Shown piece after piece: positions 19,819-28,150 of a stretch of 62,636 nt of DNA. The notes under the pieces are model-generated. The model had not been told where the DNA came from, did no database searches, and worked only from the letters and a program-made list of their open reading frames with translations. Position 1 is the stretch's first letter. Each line of letters starts with the position of its first letter. The stretch comes from Bacteroidales bacterium. GTDB taxonomy: Bacteria; Bacteroidota; Bacteroidia; Bacteroidales; UBA932. Position numbers and translations under genes: made by a program. The stretch spans positions 1-62,636 of the forward strand of contig JAFSJK010000019.1 of assembly GCA_017439305.1 (NCBI GenBank), in the 5' to 3' direction.

Positions 19819-20393
19819 AGCATTTCTTCCGGGAAAATGGAGTTTACCAGGTAGCGGAATTCCTGATATGCATAGGTGTCCGCCAGGGAGGACAAAGCAT
19901 CCACCAAGGCATGATAGCGCCAGGAATGGACCGACTTTTCCTTGATATGGAACAACTCCCAGAAGGAATCGTCCCCTCTGGTCGTGTAGTCCCGGGCGAT
20001 GGCCCGCATATTCGACAGTTTGTCACCCAGAGCGACAATCTTCTCCTCCCTGGAGGCAAAAGACAGCCGCTTCAAAGATTCCTCCTTGCGCGCCCGCCAA
20101 TCCACAAGTTCCAGCTTCCGGTCGCTTTCCGAATCCACCAGCCGGGCAACCCGGTCACCGAACTCGGTGCGGATCTCGTCGATGGTGATGTCGGTATCCT
20201 CCACCACATCGTGCAGGACGGCGGCGGCAAGGATTTCCTGGTCCGCAGTCATCGTCGCCACGATGGCCATCGCCTCCAGGGGATGGATGACGTACGGGAA
20301 TCCCTTCCCCCGCCTTTCGGTGCCGGCATGGGCGTGGACGGCATACTCGATGGCACGGTCCAGGAACTGGGTGTCTAAAGGTCTATTTCCCAC
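19815..20393 (-). CDS. HD domain (p)ppGpp hydrolase-like protein (SpoT/MESH1 type)
   Basis: A 192-residue protein made of one HD hydrolase domain. It has the motif set of SpoT and MESH1 alarmone hydrolases: FPYVIHPLEAM, VLHDVVEDTD (HD and ED), and LGDKLSNMR (the D...N motif). No synthetase or ACT/TGS domain is attached. The expected reaction is removal of the 3' pyrophosphate from (p)ppGpp or a related nucleotide. The start is a GTG that overlaps the preceding gene by 11 bases; no better start exists. The same operon encodes an alarmone synthetase two genes upstream. Confidence 0.85.
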   Translation of the reverse strand: MGNRPLDTQFLDRAIEYAVHAHAGTERRGKGFPYVIHPLEAMAIVATMTADQEILAAAVLHDVVEDTDITIDEIRTEFGDRVARLVDSESDRKLELVDWRARKEESLKRLSFASREEKIVALGDKLSNMRAIARDYTTRGDDSFWELFHIKEKSVHSWRYHALVDALSSLADTYAYQEFRYLVNSIFPEEML

Positions 20394-21027
20394 TTTTTTC
20401 GATATAAGCCATAATGATTTCGACGGCGTCCTCCTCGCTCAGGGAATCCATATTGAGCACCAGGTCATAGTTCCGGACATCATACCGGCTCGTTCCCGTG
20501 TAATGCTTCACATAGTTCTCCCGCGCCTCGTCCACCTTCCGGATGGCCTCGGCAGCCTCCGCCTCGGTCAGGTGCTGCCGATCCATTACCCGCTGGACAC
20601 GGTGTTCCGCCGAAGCCCGGAGGCATACCCGGAGCATATTCGGATGGCTCCGCAGTACGTAAAAGCCGGCACGGCCGGCGACGACGCAGGATTCCTCGGC
20701 GGCGATATCCCCGAGAATCCGCGTCTCGGCCATATACAGGGCATCCGGCGTGGCCTCATCCTCCGCCGAATCCAGGCTGTAGCGGTACGGATCCGAGCCG
20801 GCGGTCCGGGTCAGCTTATTGCAGAACTCGGACCACCAGCCCTGCTTCGTCCCTTTCAGTTTCTCGATTGCCTTCTCGTCCAGATCGAACTCCTTAACGA
20901 GACGCTGGAGGAGGTATTTGTCATAGAATTTCACGCCGAGGCGATCGGCGAGCAGCCGGCCCACCGTCCGTCCGCCGGAACCCAGTTCACGGCTGATGGT
21001 GACAAGGAATCGTTCGTTTGTTTTCAT
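20383..21027 (-). CDS. Cytidylate kinase-like family protein
   Basis: A 214-residue P-loop protein of the AAA_26 / cytidylate kinase-like family. The nucleotide-binding loop is the family's modified form ISRELGSGGRTVGRLLA near the N terminus, followed by YDKYLLQRL. True housekeeping cytidylate kinase has a GPAGSGKST loop, so this is a paralogue of uncertain substrate. It lies between the alarmone synthetase (15 bases upstream) and the hydrolase (11-base overlap), which makes a nucleotide substrate plausible but unproven. Confidence 0.8.
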   Translation of the reverse strand: MKTNERFLVTISRELGSGGRTVGRLLADRLGVKFYDKYLLQRLVKEFDLDEKAIEKLKGTKQGWWSEFCNKLTRTAGSDPYRYSLDSAEDEATPDALYMAETRILGDIAAEESCVVAGRAGFYVLRSHPNMLRVCLRASAEHRVQRVMDRQHLTEAEAAEAIRKVDEARENYVKHYTGTSRYDVRNYDLVLNMDSLSEEDAVEIIMAYIEKSGK

Positions 21028-21042
21028 ATATCAGTCTGTTTC

Positions 21043-22113
21043 TCAGTCAATATCGTGCATGAAGGGAAGGTCCCTGGTCTGGTCCAGGATGATTTCCGCC
21101 ATCAGGTCGTTGCTGTCGGAAGGCCCGTTGAGCGTATCCAGCATCAGGCGGATGCCGGCACGTCCGCTCCCCCTCCTCAGCAGATAGGCGATACACAGGT
21201 TCTGCGGGCCCACGGAGGAAGCCAGGATGTCCAGGTCGGTCATGCTGATCTGATGGCAGGCAATCTGGTAAGCGGCTTCGGAGTTCTCGCGGATCAGTTG
21301 GGCGAGGTCACCCAACGTCTTGAACCCCAGCGCCTTGAATACCTGCAGGAACGGCATCAGAGTCACTTCCTGGATCTCGGCCTGGTTCACGGAGGCAATC
21401 TTCCGGTTCAGGACATCGAAAGGTCCCACGTTGAGGAAACTGCGGAAACTGTCCGCATCCAGGGAGACCTCTTCCAGGCGGCCGGAGGCGACCAGCGACT
21501 GGACCTGGCGGCGGTAATCATTGATATCCCGGCGGATGGAGCTGAACTGCTCGTCCACCAGTTCCAGCATGCCGGCCAGACGGTTCATGTTGCGCAGATA
21601 TTCCTTCGGGACCTCCACGCCGGTCTTGTAGCCGATGTCGTGGTTCATGTTGGCCCAGGCGTGCTGGAGGATGGTCCGCATCTGGACTTCAAAGGCGTAC
21701 GGGATGTCCGGGACACGGCAGATATAATGGAGGGAGAGATAGCCGAAACTGTCAATCTCGTGGAGTTTGCGCTTGTCCACGGAATTCTCCCAGTCCACAT
21801 CGAACAGGCGGTCCACCACCGAGGCGACCTTGTCCACGTCGTCGGTGTAGAAGGTGATGATCCGGATGCCGAAGATATCGGTAATGTCGGAAAGCGACTG
21901 GTATTTCGCCCCTTTGAGTTCCAGTTTGCCGGCCAGGGAGCGTTCTTCCTTGATCCGGTGTTCGATGGATGCGACGACAATGCCCGCCTCCTCGAAGACG
22001 GCGCGGATCTGCGCAGGAATCGTCTCCTGCATTTTCCTGAATACGGGAAGCTCCTTCCTGTATTCCTGAAGGATGGCCTCCGAGTGGGGGTCCAGTTTAT
22101 ACTTGTTTTCCAT
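21043..22113 (-). CDS. RelA/SpoT domain small alarmone synthetase
   Basis: A 356-residue protein with a RelA/SpoT nucleotidyltransferase domain in the N-terminal half and no HD, TGS or ACT domain. Catalytic blocks look intact: SIEHRIKEERSLAGKLEL, DITDIFGIRII, FGYLSLHYICR and FEVQMRTILQHAWANMNHDIGYK. The C-terminal 150 residues are helical and of unknown function, making it longer than RelQ or RelP. Expected product is (p)ppGpp or a similar pyrophosphorylated nucleotide. It starts 2 bases after the membrane protein gene, and the matching hydrolase is in the same operon. Confidence 0.87.
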   Translation of the reverse strand: MENKYKLDPHSEAILQEYRKELPVFRKMQETIPAQIRAVFEEAGIVVASIEHRIKEERSLAGKLELKGAKYQSLSDITDIFGIRIITFYTDDVDKVASVVDRLFDVDWENSVDKRKLHEIDSFGYLSLHYICRVPDIPYAFEVQMRTILQHAWANMNHDIGYKTGVEVPKEYLRNMNRLAGMLELVDEQFSSIRRDINDYRRQVQSLVASGRLEEVSLDADSFRSFLNVGPFDVLNRKIASVNQAEIQEVTLMPFLQVFKALGFKTLGDLAQLIRENSEAAYQIACHQISMTDLDILASSVGPQNLCIAYLLRRGSGRAGIRLMLDTLNGPSDSNDLMAEIILDQTRDLPFMHDID

Positions 22114-22115
22114 GC

Positions 22116-24173
22116 TTATTCATCCATTTTCCCGGTCAGGGCGGTCTTGACGACAACCCAGTTGAAATGCTGCTCTACCGGATCAAGGTTCCCGTACGGG
22201 CACAGGTCATTCCGCCGCATCAGGAGTTCGTCCGGATCCCCGGGCTCATAGCCGGAAGCCCGCAGCGAAGCGCACTGGCGCAGGTGCTCCTGAACGGCCA
22301 GGTATTCCAGCCGGGTGGCTTCCGCACCCTTTTCCGGATAATGCATGCCATCGAAGACCGCCGGAATCCGGGCGGCCGCTTCTTCCAGCCCCTGGCCGGC
22401 CAGGGCATGCAACGTAGGCAGGAAGGCCGACCGGGAAAGGTCCTGTCCCTGCTCACGCATCAGGGCCAGCCGGTTGCGCAACCGGGCACCCGACTTCGAA
22501 GAGAGCCGCAGATGACGGGATTCCCAGGTATCCTCCCCGCCCACGGCGCGCTGATACGCCATATAGAACCGGGAAGCGCTATCTTTGAGCAAGTTCCCGG
22601 AGATAGATGCCAGATTCCAGATGTCCTGGTCCACACCGATCGGCCGGATGACCGGCTCACCGCCGGGATGATAGGTCGAATTGAAGAAATCCAGGATGCC
22701 ACGCGTCCGGTTGTCCAGCGTGGCCACCCGCACCAGGATGACGAATCGGGACAGGTCCTTGTCCGCCCGGGCCGCCGTCCGGAGAAGGCGGATGGCAAAG
22801 TCGACATTCCGCTCAGGAATGCCCGTCGCCACCACGACATAATTCAGAGAACCGAGCAGGCTGGCATAGCGCTCCCAGAAGCGGTCCGAACCGATGGTTC
22901 CTTCGTTCCAAACCAGGGAAGGATCCCCCTTCATACCCGGGAAACGATTGAGAAAATCGCCCCGGTAGCGGTCCAGGTCATCGTCGAAGATATCAAAGGA
23001 GGTTGGGACCTGTTTCAGGTCCTTGCCTACGAAAGCACCGAACTCATACAGGAAACGCAGGTATTCCTGACCCGTTTCCTGGAACCCCGCGTACAGGACG
23101 TGGAAACCCGACGAAACATAGCCGAGCGGGGTTCCGTCCTTGTCCTTCGCCACATCCACGAAATGGATGGGATGCAGTCCGGGCTGCTGGAATTTAACCC
23201 GCTGGACGGAAAGGAGATGGGTATCTATCATCCGGACCCGGCTGAAAGAAGCCGTGTACACCGACTGGGGCCCGTTGACGTCGTTCACGAGGCAGAACAC
23301 TTTCGCCCGGACCCCGGAATCCGCCCGGAGGCGCTCCAACAGGGCCAGGTTCTCCTCCTCCTTTCCCAGGACATAAACGCTGTTGCGCTCATTGTGGAGC
23401 CAGGTACGCAAGTACTTGAGGCCCAGCACATCGGCCAGGTCGCCCCCGTGATGCACGTCGGGGTACCGGCCTTTCAGGAGGACGAACCGGTCACTGCCCA
23501 GTTCCTCGTCCAGGCTCACTTCCTTCCGGCGGCTGACGATGCTTGTGAAAATGTCCCCGAAGGAAAGCTCTGTGCGCATCCCTTCCGCTTCAGGGATGTC
23601 AATGAAAACCAGGTACCCCTGATCCCTGCGCCTGCCCTTCTGCTGCTCTTCCAGGATGGACTTGGCCAGGAGCTTCGCGCTGGGGGTGACCCCGATGAAG
23701 AGATGGTTCTTCCGGTTGGCCATCGCACTCCGGGCATGGCTCCGGAGCCACAGCCGGTCACGGAGGCGGCGCGGCAGGATCTGGAACACCATCACGAAAC
23801 TGAACGTCAGGACCAGGACGAAGATCGTCAGGTAGGCCAGGAGCAATCCCGGTTCGTGGAACACGACCGCCGCGATAATGTCGTCAAAGATGACGGTATG
23901 CCCGATAAACATTTCCAACCCGGCCACCAGGGAGACCAGGACGAGCTGGACCCAGTTCCCGTCCGTGACGGTGTGGGTGGACTGGGAGAGGATGATGACA
24001 TGGATGGCCGCCCCGGCTATGAGCAGGATCGAGAACGACAGCAGCAGGAGTTCCCTCCGGTTCTTGCGGAGCAGATAATTGAGGAGCCGCACGAAGAAGA
24101 ACGCCGCGACAGCCAGGCAGATCGCCCAGACAATCATCAGCGGAGTGGAAACCGGAAAGTCGCTCGTGTGCAT
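22116..24173 (-). CDS. Membrane protein with Rossmann-like domains and a possible RyR-like C terminus
   Basis: A 685-residue protein that I cannot place in a named family with confidence. The first 140 residues contain four hydrophobic helices (about 10-30, 40-62, 76-100, 110-132). Two cytoplasmic segments follow that look like TrkA-N/RCK-type Rossmann folds (HLFIGVTPSAKLLAKSIL near 150, NYVVVATGIPERNVDFAI near 435). The C-terminal part, with EHLRQCASLRASGY and LCPYGNLDPVEQHF, resembles bacterial RyR domains. The layout suggests a ligand-gated membrane effector or channel. It is the first gene of the nine-gene operon, directly before the alarmone synthetase, which makes a nucleotide ligand a testable idea. 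Confidence 0.6.
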   Translation of the reverse strand: MHTSDFPVSTPLMIVWAICLAVAAFFFVRLLNYLLRKNRRELLLLSFSILLIAGAAIHVIILSQSTHTVTDGNWVQLVLVSLVAGLEMFIGHTVIFDDIIAAVVFHEPGLLLAYLTIFVLVLTFSFVMVFQILPRRLRDRLWLRSHARSAMANRKNHLFIGVTPSAKLLAKSILEEQQKGRRRDQGYLVFIDIPEAEGMRTELSFGDIFTSIVSRRKEVSLDEELGSDRFVLLKGRYPDVHHGGDLADVLGLKYLRTWLHNERNSVYVLGKEEENLALLERLRADSGVRAKVFCLVNDVNGPQSVYTASFSRVRMIDTHLLSVQRVKFQQPGLHPIHFVDVAKDKDGTPLGYVSSGFHVLYAGFQETGQEYLRFLYEFGAFVGKDLKQVPTSFDIFDDDLDRYRGDFLNRFPGMKGDPSLVWNEGTIGSDRFWERYASLLGSLNYVVVATGIPERNVDFAIRLLRTAARADKDLSRFVILVRVATLDNRTRGILDFFNSTYHPGGEPVIRPIGVDQDIWNLASISGNLLKDSASRFYMAYQRAVGGEDTWESRHLRLSSKSGARLRNRLALMREQGQDLSRSAFLPTLHALAGQGLEEAAARIPAVFDGMHYPEKGAEATRLEYLAVQEHLRQCASLRASGYEPGDPDELLMRRNDLCPYGNLDPVEQHFNWVVVKTALTGKMDE

Positions 24174-24194
24174 TGGCCGTGGTCTTTAATTCTA

Positions 24195-24225
24195 CAAAGA
24201 TAAGAAAAAAAACGGCTTGGGCAAC
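24195..24225 (-). promoter_or_regulatory. Promoter of the nine-gene alarmone/partner-switch operon
   Basis: Minus-strand TATCTTTG (24195-24202) fits the -7 consensus, with GTTG at 24222-24225, 19 bases upstream. The ATG at 24173 follows about 15 bases after the expected start of transcription. No other promoter of this form was seen between the nine genes. Confidence 0.7.
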
Positions 24226-24245
24226 CCTGCCGGAAAGCACCGGAA

Positions 24246-25976
24246 TCAATCCTGGGAAAATACTCGGAGCTCCTCCCGGTAAGCGTTGAATATCTTTGAC
24301 TTGGAGACGAATCCGATATAGCGCCGTTCGCGGTCTACGACCGGCAGGTTCCACGCCCCGGTCCGCTCGAACTTGCGCATCACGCTGTCCATCGGCTCGT
24401 CCGGATACACATACTCAGGCGCGGAGCGCATATAGTTGTACACTTTGGCCGTCTGGTACAGGTCCGTCCGGAACATGTCCCGCCGGATGTCGGTCAGGTC
24501 CACATATCCCTGCAGCCGATTCTTGGAATCCAGGACCGGGAAAATGTTCCGGCTGGACACGGCCACCGCATCCACGAGCGCACCCAGGTCATCGTCAATC
24601 CGGACCGGCGTAAAGTCCTTTTCCACCAGGGATTCCGTCCGCAGCAGGGTCAGCACGGCCTGGTCGGAATCGTGCGTAAGGAGTTCTCCCGTCTGCGCGA
24701 TACGCTTGGTGTAGATGGAATACTTTTCAAACAGCCGGGTAGTCCCGTACGCGAGCGCCGAAGTCAGGATCAGCGGCACAAAGAGCTGGTAACCGCCTGA
24801 TATTTCGGCAATCAGGAAGATGGCTGTCATCGGGGCCTGCATCACGCCCGCCATCAGGCCGGCCATACCCACGAGCACGAAGTTGGGAACCGGCACCTGG
24901 CCGGGCCAGATCAGGTTCAAGACCGATGCGACCACGTACCCGGCGATGGCCCCGACAAACAGGGTGGGACCGAAAGTACCGCCCACTCCCCCGCCGGCAT
25001 TGGTGAAAGTCATCGCGAACACCTTCAGAAGCAGGATCAGCAGGAAGAACCAGACCGGACCGCTGCTCTGGCCTTTCAGGAGCAGTCCCACGTCCTCATA
25101 ACCTTCGCCGTACAGCGGAGGGAACAGGAAGATGAGAAGACCCAGCCCCATCGCACAAAGCGCCCAACGCAGATAAGGGTTCCGCATTTTGCCCAGCAAA
25201 TCCTCCATGAAGAGCGTCGTCCGCAGGAAATACAGGGAGCAGAAGCCGCAAAACACGCCCAGGACCGCATAGAAAGGGATATTCCGCATCGCGAACTCCA
25301 CGACGGTGCAGGCGAACTGCGTCTCCCGCCCCAGCAACAGATAGGACACCATCGTCGCCGACACCGTGGAAAGGAGCAGCGGCAGGATGGAACTCATCGA
25401 CAGGTTGAAGAGGAGGATTTCCAGCGTGAACAGGACACCGGCCAACGGAGCATTGAAAATGCCCGCCACGGCTCCCGCAGCGCCGCATCCCAGCAGCAGG
25501 GTCATTCCCCGGTAGGAAAGGCCCATATACCGGCCCAGATTGGAGCCGATCGCCGCCCCCGTATACACGATGGGCGCCTCGGCACCCACGGAACCGCCGA
25601 ATCCGATGGTCAGCGCGCTGGTGATGAGGGACGAAACGGTATTGTGCCTTTTGATCTTGGACTCGTTCTTGGACACGGCAATCAGGACCTTCGTGACGCC
25701 ATGGCCGATGTTGTCCTTGACGATATATTTGACAATCAGCAGACTAAGGAGCATTCCAACGCCGGGAAGCAGGAGGAACAGCCACGTAGACCCGCCCACC
25801 AGCTGATGCAGGCCATGGCCGAGGAAACGGATCGTCGTCTTCAGAAGGACGGCGGCCAGGCCGCACAGGATCCCCGTGACCACGGACAGGACCAGCAGCC
25901 GGCTACGCTCCGGCCACTTACGCAAAAGGGCCCGCATCGGGCCCCATACATATTTCACGCCTTGGTTCGTGGCCAT
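24246..25976 (-). CDS. CLC family chloride channel/transporter with CBS domain pair
   Basis: A 576-residue integral membrane protein of the CLC family (about residues 25-440) followed by two CBS domains (about 450-576). The gating glutamate is present as E133 in GAEAP, and GGTFGP matches the third anion-site motif. The first motif reads GHGVT (91-95) instead of GSGIP. The position of the proton glutamate, next to E186, is I187, as in channel-type CLCs, so it may be a channel and not a proton antiporter. The longer open frame would start inside the preceding gene; the ATG at 25976, 7 bases after that gene's stop, is chosen. Last gene of its operon. Confidence 0.88.
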   Translation of the reverse strand: MATNQGVKYVWGPMRALLRKWPERSRLLVLSVVTGILCGLAAVLLKTTIRFLGHGLHQLVGGSTWLFLLLPGVGMLLSLLIVKYIVKDNIGHGVTKVLIAVSKNESKIKRHNTVSSLITSALTIGFGGSVGAEAPIVYTGAAIGSNLGRYMGLSYRGMTLLLGCGAAGAVAGIFNAPLAGVLFTLEILLFNLSMSSILPLLLSTVSATMVSYLLLGRETQFACTVVEFAMRNIPFYAVLGVFCGFCSLYFLRTTLFMEDLLGKMRNPYLRWALCAMGLGLLIFLFPPLYGEGYEDVGLLLKGQSSGPVWFFLLILLLKVFAMTFTNAGGGVGGTFGPTLFVGAIAGYVVASVLNLIWPGQVPVPNFVLVGMAGLMAGVMQAPMTAIFLIAEISGGYQLFVPLILTSALAYGTTRLFEKYSIYTKRIAQTGELLTHDSDQAVLTLLRTESLVEKDFTPVRIDDDLGALVDAVAVSSRNIFPVLDSKNRLQGYVDLTDIRRDMFRTDLYQTAKVYNYMRSAPEYVYPDEPMDSVMRKFERTGAWNLPVVDRERRYIGFVSKSKIFNAYREELRVFSQD

Positions 25977-25983
25977 CTTTTCC

Positions 25984-26352
25984 TTATTCGTCGTCCGAGC
26001 CGCCTGCGTACTGGGCGATGTTGTCGTCGGGAAGCGTCTCGCCCGCCGCATCGGAGGCGTCGGCGCTGCCGCCGGCCACGGCCTCGTTCTCGGCGTCTTC
26101 CTCGCCTTCGAGCCAGCGCTCGACATCCTCGAGGTCGTCGGTCTTCACGTTGATCTTCACCAGATAGATGGCATCGGGAATCTCCACGGTGACAGCATAG
26201 AAAGTGGTGCCGTCCGGCTTCGGATATTTCACGAGGTCAGTCAGGTAGTCGCTGAATCCACGGGGATACTTTTCGGCGAAAGCCGCCGCCAGTTCCGGAT
26301 TCAGGGCCATCTTTTCATAGCTCACCACATGTCTTTTCTTGTTGTCTGCCAT
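25984..26352 (-). CDS. Small acidic conserved hypothetical protein
   Basis: A 122-residue soluble protein with no signal peptide. The first 85 residues look folded (strand-rich, with FYAVTVEIPDAIYLVKINV), while the last 40 are an acidic, alanine/glycine-rich tail likely to be disordered. I do not recognise a characterised family. It sits 34 bases after ygiQ and 7 before the CLC gene, so it is co-transcribed; a partner or regulatory role for the CLC protein is possible but unsupported. Confidence 0.7.
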   Translation of the reverse strand: MADNKKRHVVSYEKMALNPELAAAFAEKYPRGFSDYLTDLVKYPKPDGTTFYAVTVEIPDAIYLVKINVKTDDLEDVERWLEGEEDAENEAVAGGSADASDAAGETLPDDNIAQYAGGSDDE

Positions 26353-26386
26353 CTTGATTCAGGTTAATAGGTTTTGCGGTGCAATA

Positions 26387-28150
26387 TTAACGTCTTTTTT
26401 TGGATTTGGAAATACCCTGTATGTTTTTTTTCGAGGAATTCTTGAAGAAAAACGATTTCTGTTCCTGTTTCCGCTGCGGATCGTGCTCGCAGAACACCGG
26501 TTTGAGGTCCCTGGGATCGTAGCCGGACCAGAACATCACGGACGACGTAGTCATCGGCGTAGGCGTAAAATCCTGCACCTGGTCCATCCAGATGCCCCTC
26601 AGCGCCGGATGGTTCGCCAGCCGCTCCATGTCCCGCATCGTGCAGCCCGGATGCGACGAGATGAAATACGGGACCAGCCCCACGTGCGTCCCCGCCTCCC
26701 GGTTCACCTGGTCGAATTCCTTTCGGAGCCTTTCGAAATACCGGAACGAAGGTTTCCCCATCTTCTGGAGCACGTGATCCTCCGTATGCTCCGGCGCCAC
26801 CTTCAGCCGTCCGGACGTATGGTCCAGGACCAATTCCCTGAGATAAGGCTTCGAACTCTTGTCCACGAACCCGTCCTCCGTCAGGAACAGGTCATACCGG
26901 ATGCCGCTGCCGATATAGGAGTGGCGTATCCCCTTGGTAGAATCGATCTTATGGTAGAGATTCAACAGCCGCGTATGGTCACAGTCCAGATTCGGACAGC
27001 GGGCCGGGAACAGGCACGAACGCCGCTTGCACTTGGCGCAGATCTCCTGGTTCTTCCCATGCATCCCGTACATATTCGCCGTCGGCGCCCCCACGTCTGA
27101 AATATTGCCCGCAAAGTCCGGCAGATCATTCAGCGCACGCACCTCCTTGAGGATGGATTCCTCGCTCCGCGACGAAATGAACTTCCCCTGATGCGCCGCG
27201 ATCGTGCAGAAATTGCACCCCCCGAAGCACCCCCGGTGCGTACATACCGAGAACTTGATCATATCGTACGCCGGAATCCTTTTCCCCTTGTACCGCGGAT
27301 GTGGCAGCTTCGTGAACGGCAGATCCCAGAACGAATCCATCTCCTCCGTCGTCGCCGTCGGATACGGCGGATTGATCTGCACATACCCGTCCCCCACCGG
27401 CTCGATGATCGTATCCGGATGCATCATATTCGCGTGCTGCTCAATCCAATGGAAATTCTCCGCAAACTTGAACTTATCCTTCTGGCATTCCTCGTAACTA
27501 TGCAGAAGCAGTTTTCCGGAGGGGAGACTCCCCTTCACAAAGAACGCAATCTGCGGAATCTGCTGCATCTGATGCCGCGACCAGTTGTTCTCGATTCCCC
27601 TCGTGAGTGCCAGCATCGGCCGTTCGCCCATGCCGTAGCACAGGTAATCAGCCCCGGAAGTGACCAGGACAGAGGGCATCAGGCAGTCCTTCCAGTAGTC
27701 GTAATGCGTGAGGCGGCGGAGGGAGGCCTCGATGCCGCCGATGATGATAGGGACATCGGGATACAGTTCCTTCAGGATCTTCGTATACACCGTAACCGCG
27801 TAGTCCGGCCGTGCGCCCGCCTTGCCGTCGGGCGTGTAAGCGTCGTCATGGCGGAGCCGCTTGGAGGCCGTATAGTGGTTCACCATCGAATCCATCGCTC
27901 CCGAATTCAGCCCGAAATACAGCCGCGGCGCCCCCAGCTTGCGGAAATCGCGGAGGTCATCCCGCCAGTTGGGCTGCGGGACCACCGCCACCCGGTAACC
28001 CCATTTCTGGAGCCACCGCGCAATTACCGCCGTCCCGAACGACGGATGGTCCACGAACGCATCCCCCGTAAAGAGGATGATGTCGATGTAATCCCATCCC
28101 AGCGCCTGGACCTCCTTCACGGAAGTCGGAAACATGTAGTTCTCGCTCAT
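26387..28150 (-). CDS. ygiQ: YgiQ family radical SAM protein
   Basis: A 587-residue radical SAM protein. The cluster-binding cysteines are in the CFGGCNFC segment (CxxxCxxC) of the central domain, after an N-terminal cobalamin-like region with FTGDAFVDHPSFG. A second cysteine group, CAKCKRRSCLFPARCPNLDC, lies further on. The family is widespread and its reaction is unknown. It is shorter than the E. coli protein, as in other Bacteroidota. Its ATG overlaps the helicase stop by 4 bases. Confidence 0.93.
   Translation of the reverse strand: MSENYMFPTSVKEVQALGWDYIDIILFTGDAFVDHPSFGTAVIARWLQKWGYRVAVVPQPNWRDDLRDFRKLGAPRLYFGLNSGAMDSMVNHYTASKRLRHDDAYTPDGKAGARPDYAVTVYTKILKELYPDVPIIIGGIEASLRRLTHYDYWKDCLMPSVLVTSGADYLCYGMGERPMLALTRGIENNWSRHQMQQIPQIAFFVKGSLPSGKLLLHSYEECQKDKFKFAENFHWIEQHANMMHPDTIIEPVGDGYVQINPPYPTATTEEMDSFWDLPFTKLPHPRYKGKRIPAYDMIKFSVCTHRGCFGGCNFCTIAAHQGKFISSRSEESILKEVRALNDLPDFAGNISDVGAPTANMYGMHGKNQEICAKCKRRSCLFPARCPNLDCDHTRLLNLYHKIDSTKGIRHSYIGSGIRYDLFLTEDGFVDKSSKPYLRELVLDHTSGRLKVAPEHTEDHVLQKMGKPSFRYFERLRKEFDQVNREAGTHVGLVPYFISSHPGCTMRDMERLANHPALRGIWMDQVQDFTPTPMTTSSVMFWSGYDPRDLKPVFCEHDPQRKQEQKSFFFKNSSKKNIQGISKSKKRR

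Noticed and set aside
9464-24203. Long open frames opposite the S41 peptidase, GH97, tex, SpoIIE, RelA and membrane protein genes (up to about 800 codons)
   Set aside because: They lie antisense to genes with clear motifs, have arginine/proline/histidine-rich low-complexity translations and no recognisable domain. They follow from high GC at third positions.
25977-26126. Fifty-codon N-terminal extension of the CLC protein
   Set aside because: It overlaps the preceding gene in another frame and is low-complexity; the ATG at 25976 gives a normal CLC N terminus.
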